Positions 5,434 through 10,095 of a stretch of DNA of 10,095 bases are shown here, one piece after another. The stretch comes from DATFAS01 sp035254305 (GTDB lineage Bacteria > Bacillota > Bacilli > Aneurinibacillales > RAOX-1). How positions within the stretch are numbered: position 1 is the first letter of the stretch; every line of letters begins with the position of its first letter. The notes below the pieces were generated by a model. It made no database searches and was not told the DNA's origin. It was given only the letters and a program-made list of their open reading frames with translations. Both the position numbers and the translations under genes were made by a program. The stretch spans positions 1 to 10,095 of the forward strand of contig DATFAS010000174.1 of NCBI GenBank assembly GCA_035254305.1, in the 5' to 3' direction.

Positions 5434-7647
5434 TTGACACAGCAGGTTACCAATGACCTCATCTTCGCACTAGATATCGGAACAAGAAGTGTTGTCGGCT
5501 TAATTGTTCGTTTTGACGGAGATACTTTCTCCATTATAGACTATGAGATTGCCGAGCATAAGGAACGTTCTATGCTAGATGGACAAATCCATGATATAGA
5601 AGCGGTCTCTCTTGTTGTTGAAACAATCAAAAATAAACTTAGCATACGTAACGGAGTATTAAAAAAGGTAGCTGTAGCTGCAGCAGGAAGATCATTAAAA
5701 ACAAAACGAGTCACCCTTGAACAACCACTAGCTGGCCACTCCTTCTTAACAAAGGATGAAGTGCGTTCTCTCGAATTATCTGCTATTGGGCAAGCACAAA
5801 AAGAATTAGCAACAGAACAGTCAGAAATAGATTTGTCCAATTACTTTTGTGTTGGTTATAGTATAGTCAATTACTACCTCGATGGGCAATTAATTAGTAA
5901 TTTGGTTGATCAACGAGGCTCCATGGCCCAAGTCGATATTATTGCCACCTTCTTACCAAGGATTGTGGTAGACTCTCTCATTACTGCGCTTCACCATGCA
6001 GAATTGTCTTTGGACATGTTAACACTAGAACCAATTGCAGCGATTAATGTCCTTATTCCTAGCACAATGAGGAAATTGAATATAGCCTTAGTCGATATTG
6101 GCGCTGGGACATCCGATATTGCGATAACTGCTGAAGGTACAATTATAGCCTATGGGATGGTTCCTAGAGCTGGGGACGAAATAACGGAAGCATTAGGCCA
6201 AGCCTTTCTGCTTGATTTTTCAGATGCTGAGATAATGAAACGAAGCTTGTCACATAAAGATCAGGTAACATTTGCAGATGTACTGGGTATGGAGCATACA
6301 CTCCCAAGCACAGAGGTTGTCATGCAGATTGACGAGGATATTCAGAAACTTGCCTTAGAAATAAGTAATAAAATTCTAGAGTTGAATGGAAAGGCACCGC
6401 AAGCAGTCATGCTAATTGGAGGAGGAAGCTTAACCCCCCAACTTCCCATGAAAATCGCCCAAATCCTTAACCTCCCAGATACTCGAGTGGCTGTTCGAGG
6501 CACAGATGCAATCAAAAATTTAGAAATTCAACACGAAATCGTATCTGGACCTGAATTCATTACCCCAATTGGAATTGCAGTTGCAGCGAAAAAACATCCG
6601 GTTAAATATATTACTGTGTCCGTTAATGAAAGAGAAATCCACCTTTTTGATCTCAAAAAGATTCATGTTGGCGACGTTCTACTTCACGCTGGATTTGATA
6701 TGAAGAAGCTCTGTGGGAAACCTGGTCTGGCTATGGCTATTAAGGTCAATGGCATCATGAAATTTATACCTGGGACATGGGGAGAACCTCCTATCATAAC
6801 CCTAAACGACAAAATAGCTCACTACGATGATCTTGTTCATGATCAAGATCACTTAACCGTTATACCTGGCAAGGACGGTAGCCCTGCCTGTCCTACCATT
6901 CAAGATGTCATGGAGAATATTGCTACGCTTGATATTTTCCTTAATGGACGATTGTATTCGGTTCCACCCCTTTTCCTGGTAAATGGAATAGAATGTGATC
7001 TGAATACGCTACTTCATGATCGGGATGAAGTATGGATTCGCCTTCCTCGAAACATCCAGGAGGTACTACAATATACTGAACAGTTAGATCTGGTGGAAGT
7101 CGAGGAACTATCGTATACCCTAAATGGTCAAGTTCAGCGCTGGGAACGCTACTCGATTGAATTCAAACTTAATGGTCAACTTGCTCTGCCCACAAGTCTG
7201 ATCAATCAAGGAGATCACATTGAGATACACTATCATGAAAAATCGAATCTGATGATTTCCTCCTTAATCCCTGAGGGTGAACGGATTCAATTGGACACAG
7301 AAGTTACATTTAATGGATTGAAGATTCGCCTACCTATAATCCGAACAAAAATCACATTGAATGGTGACATAATTTCAGAGGATAACCCTATCCACCCAGG
7401 GGATAAAATCATGATTGAGACCATAGAAACAACGCCCCCTATTTTTGGGGATGTATTTCGGATTGCAGAGGTTAGGATAAAAAAACCCGATCCTGGAAGC
7501 CGACTTAAATTATTAATTAACAGCGAACCTGCAGATTTCGGTTCTAAAATCAAGCATGGCGATCGATTAGAACTTCTTTGGGAACCAGAGGAAGAATTCT
7601 CTATCTCGGATCCAGAGCATCTCGAAGTCCGTCACCTAAAAAATTAA
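5434..7647 (+). CDS. FtsA-like actin-fold protein with repeat-bearing C-terminal half
   Basis: A 737-residue protein of unknown function, probably cytoplasmic: no signal peptide or membrane segment is visible. Residues 1 to about 385 are an FtsA/PilM-type ATPase domain of the actin superfamily: phosphate-1 loop A-L-D-I-G-T-R-S-V at about 12-20, an SHS2-like insert at about 80-190, phosphate-2 loop V-D-I-G-A-G-T-S-D at about 220-228, and adenosine loop L-I-G-G-G-S at about 327-332. True FtsA is about 420-440 residues and ends in an amphipathic membrane helix. Here an extra 340-residue beta-rich region replaces it, with repeated 'hydrophobic-N-G ... G/D-D' units and an end (E-V-R-H-L-K-N) lacking such a helix. 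I recall similar long proteins annotated 'cell division protein FtsA' in Bacillales, not characterised. It is not beside ftsZ. The last 47 bases overlap the convergent permease gene. Family assignment is secure, function is not. Confidence 0.85.
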   Translation: MTQQVTNDLIFALDIGTRSVVGLIVRFDGDTFSIIDYEIAEHKERSMLDGQIHDIEAVSLVVETIKNKLSIRNGVLKKVAVAAAGRSLKTKRVTLEQPLAGHSFLTKDEVRSLELSAIGQAQKELATEQSEIDLSNYFCVGYSIVNYYLDGQLISNLVDQRGSMAQVDIIATFLPRIVVDSLITALHHAELSLDMLTLEPIAAINVLIPSTMRKLNIALVDIGAGTSDIAITAEGTIIAYGMVPRAGDEITEALGQAFLLDFSDAEIMKRSLSHKDQVTFADVLGMEHTLPSTEVVMQIDEDIQKLALEISNKILELNGKAPQAVMLIGGGSLTPQLPMKIAQILNLPDTRVAVRGTDAIKNLEIQHEIVSGPEFITPIGIAVAAKKHPVKYITVSVNEREIHLFDLKKIHVGDVLLHAGFDMKKLCGKPGLAMAIKVNGIMKFIPGTWGEPPIITLNDKIAHYDDLVHDQDHLTVIPGKDGSPACPTIQDVMENIATLDIFLNGRLYSVPPLFLVNGIECDLNTLLHDRDEVWIRLPRNIQEVLQYTEQLDLVEVEELSYTLNGQVQRWERYSIEFKLNGQLALPTSLINQGDHIEIHYHEKSNLMISSLIPEGERIQLDTEVTFNGLKIRLPIIRTKITLNGDIISEDNPIHPGDKIMIETIETTPPIFGDVFRIAEVRIKKPDPGSRLKLLINSEPADFGSKIKHGDRLELLWEPEEEFSISDPEHLEVRHLKN
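6610..7578 (+). repeat. Tandem protein-level repeats in the FtsA-like C-terminal half
   Basis: Degenerate units of about 35-42 residues follow the pattern 'hydrophobic-x-hydrophobic-N-G', a second strand often with N-G, then 'hydrophobic-x-x-G/D-x-D-x-hydrophobic-x-I'. In 737-residue numbering, full units lie at about 436-477, 501-535, 561-598 and 624-661, with half units at about 393-418 and 691-715. The N-G ... G-D spacing recalls ThiS/MoaD-like or other beta-grasp domains, which is inference from pattern only. The repeat is not visible at DNA level, so it is old. Confidence 0.5.
6828..6851. repeat. 24-bp near-perfect palindrome inside the FtsA-like gene
   Basis: TGATCTTG (6828-6835) mirrors CAAGATCA (6844-6851), and the centre TCATGA (6837-6842) is itself palindromic. 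Eleven of twelve pairs match, the exception being 6836 against 6843. It encodes D-D-L-V-H-D-Q-D-H-L in a repeat unit. It may be chance. Confidence 0.6.
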
Positions 7648-8497
7648 AGGCCAGTACAGTTAACAAAATCATCATTCCAGGAAAGAAAGGGTACCACGGT
7701 GCTGTAACCATAACGGAGAGACTTTGGGCTCCCTGCAGCATATTCCCCCAACTTGGGATGGGAGGTTGTATACCAAGCCCCAAAAAGCTAAGTCCAGATT
7801 CCGCTAGAATCACATTTCCTACACCTAATGTGGCTGCAACAATAATGGGTGCAGATGCATTAGGTAGGAGATGTCCAAAAATTATTCTTGCATCAGACAT
7901 CCCTACACTACGGGCCGCCCAAACATACTCTTCTTCTTTTAGCTTAAGAAACTCACCCCGAACCAATCTTGCTGTTGTCGTCCACCCCAGTAAAATGAAT
8001 ACAAGAATGATATTTGCCAACTTCGGTTCCAATAAAGTCACGATTGTAATTAATAGAAAAATAGCAGGGAAGGCATTTAATAAATCAACAAAGCGCATGA
8101 ATACATTATCAACCCAACCACCATAATATCCTGCAATAGCACCAACTAGCGTTCCAATAAGGAGTGAACCAGCAACAGAAGCGAATCCTACGATGAGAGA
8201 AACTCTTGCACCATATAGTAATCGACTTAGGATATCTCGACCATATTCATCTGTTCCAAAAGGATGGATCACCGAAGGAGGTTGAAGCCTGTGTAATAAA
8301 TCCTGTTCAGAGGGAGGATACACCGTTAAAAAACTAGCAAAAACAGCTGAAAATACGATCAATACTAGAATGATAAAGCCCCATAAAGCTAATTTATTTT
8401 TGTAGAACTTCCTAATTACCTGACTTTCCCTCTGCTCTCCCCCTTGAATGAATGACGGGTCTCGCGCAACAAAGTCTTTAAAAGGAACACGTTGCAT
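7601..8497 (-). CDS. appC: AppC/OppC-like oligopeptide ABC transporter permease
   Basis: A 298-residue inner-membrane subunit of a peptide ABC importer that pairs with the AppB-like protein to form the channel. Predicted membrane segments lie at about 37-57, 98-122, 133-153, 160-176, 216-238 and 268-288. The OppC-family signature H-P-F-G-T-D-E-Y-G-R-D-I-L is at 78-90, and the ATPase-contacting EAA loop, A-A-R-S-V-G-M-S-D ... L-L-P-N, is at about 194-213. The end, L-R-D-A-L-D-P-R, is the usual family C-terminus, so the protein is complete. Its ribosome binding site (GTGAGG, 8505-8510) lies 7 bases before the ATG, just after the appB stop; 15 bp separate the genes, so they are cotranscribed. 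The last 47 bases overlap the convergent FtsA-like gene, with no clear terminator beyond. Confidence 0.93.
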   Translation of the reverse strand: MQRVPFKDFVARDPSFIQGGEQRESQVIRKFYKNKLALWGFIILVLIVFSAVFASFLTVYPPSEQDLLHRLQPPSVIHPFGTDEYGRDILSRLLYGARVSLIVGFASVAGSLLIGTLVGAIAGYYGGWVDNVFMRFVDLLNAFPAIFLLITIVTLLEPKLANIILVFILLGWTTTARLVRGEFLKLKEEEYVWAARSVGMSDARIIFGHLLPNASAPIIVAATLGVGNVILAESGLSFLGLGIQPPIPSWGNMLQGAQSLSVMVTAPWYPFFPGMMILLTVLAFNFLGDGLRDALDPR

Positions 8498-8512
8498 TCT
8501 TAAGCCTCACCC

Positions 8513-9463
8513 CTATTTATATTCAATTCGTGGATCTAGAACAGCATATAGAATATCCGCTAGTAAATTACCCAGCACAACAAGAACAGCAGAGATCATT
8601 GTAATGGCCATTATCACAGGATAGTCACGCTGGAAAACTGCGTCAAGAAATAAAGAGCCTATCCCAGGATAAGAAAATATTTTCTCGATGATCACTGCCC
8701 CACCAAAAAATGATGATAGGCTTAACCCAAAGACCGTCACAATAGGAATTAACCCATTACGTAAACCATGTTTATAGATGACCATCCATTCTCCTAATCC
8801 TTTTGCCCGTGCAGTCGTCATATATTGTTGCCCCAAGACTTCAAGCATACTGGACCGAGTATAACGAGTAAGGCTTGCAATATCCGCCATGGCAAGAGTA
8901 ACGGCTGGCAGAAGAAGATGCTGTAACCGATCCCCTATTCCTCCTCCATCGAAGTAAGAAGTAATTCCACCCGCCGGTAAGAAATTTAAATACACAGAAA
9001 ACCCCATGATTAACAGTATACCCAACCAGAAATTAGGCGTAGCTAATCCCAAAAAAGCAAAGAACGTAGAAGTATAATCTATCCATGTATTCTTTTTTCT
9101 TGCTATGAGAACTCCAATTGGTACGGCAAGTAAAGCAGCAAGCAAAAAGGCAGACCCCATTAAAACAAGGGTTTGGGGAAGTCTTTGCCAAATAAGATCA
9201 CTAACTTGAACCTTACGAATAAAGGAGATCCCCCAATCCCCCTGCAAGAAGTGGATAAGCCAACGAAGGTATTGTAGCCATGGTGGCAGATTTAACCCCA
9301 ATGCCTCCATCATCCTCTCACGATCCTCTGGCTTAACCTTAGGGTCCATCATCAAGTCTGTAGGCCCTCCAGGTGCAAGATACATAACAAAAAAAGAAAT
9401 CATGCTGATTCCAAGCATAAGCGGTAAGGACTGAAGCAGGCGTCTGAACATATAGCTGGCCAT
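8513..9463 (-). CDS. appB: AppB/OppB-like oligopeptide ABC transporter permease
   Basis: A 316-residue inner-membrane permease, partner of the AppC-like protein. Membrane segments are visible at about 10-30, 98-121, 132-159, 181-199, 236-259 and 283-305, with the long extracytoplasmic loop between the first two (L-A-P-G-G-P, then L-Q-G-D-W-G) that marks the OppB/DppB family. The EAA loop is at about 217-240 (T-A-R-A-K-G-L-G-E ... G-L-R-N-G-L-I-P). Stretches such as L-T-R-Y-T-R-S-S-M-L and the end A-V-L-D-P-R-I-E-Y-K closely resemble B. subtilis AppB as I remember it, so the App-type oligopeptide system is the best match. A dipeptide or nickel importer is possible but less likely. The ribosome binding site AGGAG (9476-9480) is 12 bases upstream of the ATG, slightly long, and abuts an inverted repeat. 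Confidence 0.93.
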   Translation of the reverse strand: MASYMFRRLLQSLPLMLGISMISFFVMYLAPGGPTDLMMDPKVKPEDRERMMEALGLNLPPWLQYLRWLIHFLQGDWGISFIRKVQVSDLIWQRLPQTLVLMGSAFLLAALLAVPIGVLIARKKNTWIDYTSTFFAFLGLATPNFWLGILLIMGFSVYLNFLPAGGITSYFDGGGIGDRLQHLLLPAVTLAMADIASLTRYTRSSMLEVLGQQYMTTARAKGLGEWMVIYKHGLRNGLIPIVTVFGLSLSSFFGGAVIIEKIFSYPGIGSLFLDAVFQRDYPVIMAITMISAVLVVLGNLLADILYAVLDPRIEYK

Positions 9464-9480
9464 GCTGTCTCTTCACTCCT

Positions 9481-9529
9481 TTCTTCTATTCCTTCCATGT
9501 ATATGAATTCTTGGACAACAATAGAAGAA
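9481..9529 (-). repeat. Inverted repeat between the binding-protein gene and appB
   Basis: TTCTTCTATT (9481-9490) and AATAGAAGAA (9520-9529) form a perfect 10-bp stem with a 29-base loop. Inside the loop TCCA (9494-9497) can pair with TGGA (9512-9515). On the minus-strand transcript no U-tract follows; the distal arm runs straight into the AGGAG ribosome binding site of appB. It is better read as an mRNA-stability or translation-control hairpin than as a terminator. Confidence 0.55.
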
Positions 9530-9567
9530 TAAGGTAAAGGAAAAGAGCTTTTCTCAAAGATAACCCT

Positions 9568-10095
9568 TTAAGGAAGATACCACTCATGAATATTTTGAAA
9601 TAGGGAGGTTGGATGTCGGCCTAATCCCGATAGACTAGGTGGATAGGCAGTAATCTCATTGGCATAGTATAAGAACGTGTAGGGCTGCTCTTGGGCTAGA
9701 ATACTCTGGATCTGACTTAGGATTTCCTGACGTTTACTACGATCAAGTGTCTTTGTATTTTCCTCTAATAGTTGATCAACTTCTGGATTATGATAGGATA
9801 CAAAATTCAAGCCAGACTTTGCTTCCTTACTATGCCAAATCGCTGTGGGATCTGGGTCTACTCCTAGTGACCAACCAAGGATCACTGCCTCAAATTTTCT
9901 TGTATCAACATAGTCGTTGACAAAAGCACTCCATTCCATCAAGCGTGGTTTTACTTCTACTCCAATCGCCCGCCATTGTTCCTGAACAATCTGAGAAACC
10001 ATTTCTCTTATTTTGTTCCCTTGATTCGTCATCAGTACAAAGGAAAATTTCTTTCCGTCTTTATCTAAGATCCCATCCCCATCATGATCCTGCCA
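9568..10095 (-). CDS. Oligopeptide ABC transporter substrate-binding protein, C-terminal part
   Basis: The last 175 residues of a family 5 (OppA/AppA/DppA type) extracytoplasmic solute-binding protein; the gene continues past the right edge. The internal ATG at 10032 is not the start, because the frame stays open upstream with family sequence: W-Q-D, then D-H-D-G-D-G-I-L-D-K-D-G, the calcium-loop-like stretch often seen in Bacillota members. Other family marks are the W-R-A-I-G-V-E-V segment, G-W-S-L-G-V-D-P-D-P with W-H-S, the Y-H-N-P-E-V-D-Q-L-L motif, and a P-Y-T-F-L-Y-Y strand near the end. In Gram-positives such proteins are lipoproteins anchored outside the membrane; the signal peptide would be off the window. 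Position before the two permeases matches the B. subtilis app order (D-F-A-B-C), suggesting that the ATPases lie upstream. Peptide specificity cannot be read from this part. Confidence 0.92.
   Translation of the reverse strand, partial: WQDHDGDGILDKDGKKFSFVLMTNQGNKIREMVSQIVQEQWRAIGVEVKPRLMEWSAFVNDYVDTRKFEAVILGWSLGVDPDPTAIWHSKEAKSGLNFVSYHNPEVDQLLEENTKTLDRSKRQEILSQIQSILAQEQPYTFLYYANEITAYPPSLSGLGRHPTSLFQNIHEWYLP

Noticed and set aside
7578..8126. Plus-strand open frame of 182 codons
   Set aside because: It is antisense to the well-supported AppC-like permease, resembles no known family, and has a low-complexity, basic composition typical of a shadow frame.
9541..9567. AAAAGAGCTTTT as a terminator after the binding-protein gene
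   Set aside because: The stem is only 5 bp, A+T rich, with a 2-base loop, too weak to call a terminator.
1..10095. Defence system, prophage, CRISPR or mobile element
   Set aside because: No repeats of CRISPR type, transposase, integrase, toxin-antitoxin or nuclease signatures were found; all major frames match housekeeping, regulatory, transport or FtsA-like families.

Overview
The window reads as a chromosomal segment of a low-G+C Gram-positive bacterium of the Bacillales. The evidence is an acuB-acuC pair facing a ccpA-aroA block (the Bacillus-type arrangement), strong AGGAGG-like ribosome binding sites, TTG starts, and a CcpA almost identical in its DNA-binding domain to what I remember of the B. 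subtilis protein. I cannot name the genus. No rRNA, tRNA, CRISPR array, insertion sequence or phage gene is visible, and the region looks like ordinary core genome.

Layout. A rightward pair, acuB (CBS-CBS-ACT regulatory protein) and acuC (zinc deacetylase), share an ATGA stop/start overlap (164-1962). A bidirectional hairpin terminator follows at 2011-2047. Next come leftward genes: mtnN (MTA/SAH nucleosidase) lies 22 bp downstream of ccpA and is probably cotranscribed with it. After a 358-bp intergenic stretch holding the ccpA promoter, leader and aroA terminator comes leftward aroA (chorismate mutase fused to DAHP synthase) with its own good sigma-A promoter. Divergent from aroA is a 737-residue FtsA-like actin-fold protein with an unusual C-terminal half made of repeated 'hydrophobic-N-G ... 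G-D' units. It converges on, and overlaps by 47 bp, the end of a leftward oligopeptide ABC importer cluster: partial substrate-binding protein, then AppB-like and AppC-like permeases. The ATPase genes are not in the window and are probably upstream of the binding protein, off the right edge.

How the genes fit together. AcuC/AcuB belong to acetate and acetoin metabolism (deacetylation of acetyl-CoA synthetase), and CcpA is the global carbon catabolite regulator. AroA starts aromatic amino acid synthesis, MtnN clears methylthioadenosine and S-adenosylhomocysteine, and the ABC system imports peptides.

The element least explained by known biology is the FtsA-like protein at 5434-7647, whose repeat-bearing C-terminal half I cannot assign to a characterised function. 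Smaller points of interest are the mtnN gene sitting where B. subtilis has motPS (from memory), the antisense 3' overlap, a long ccpA leader, and a perfect inverted repeat abutting the appB ribosome binding site.
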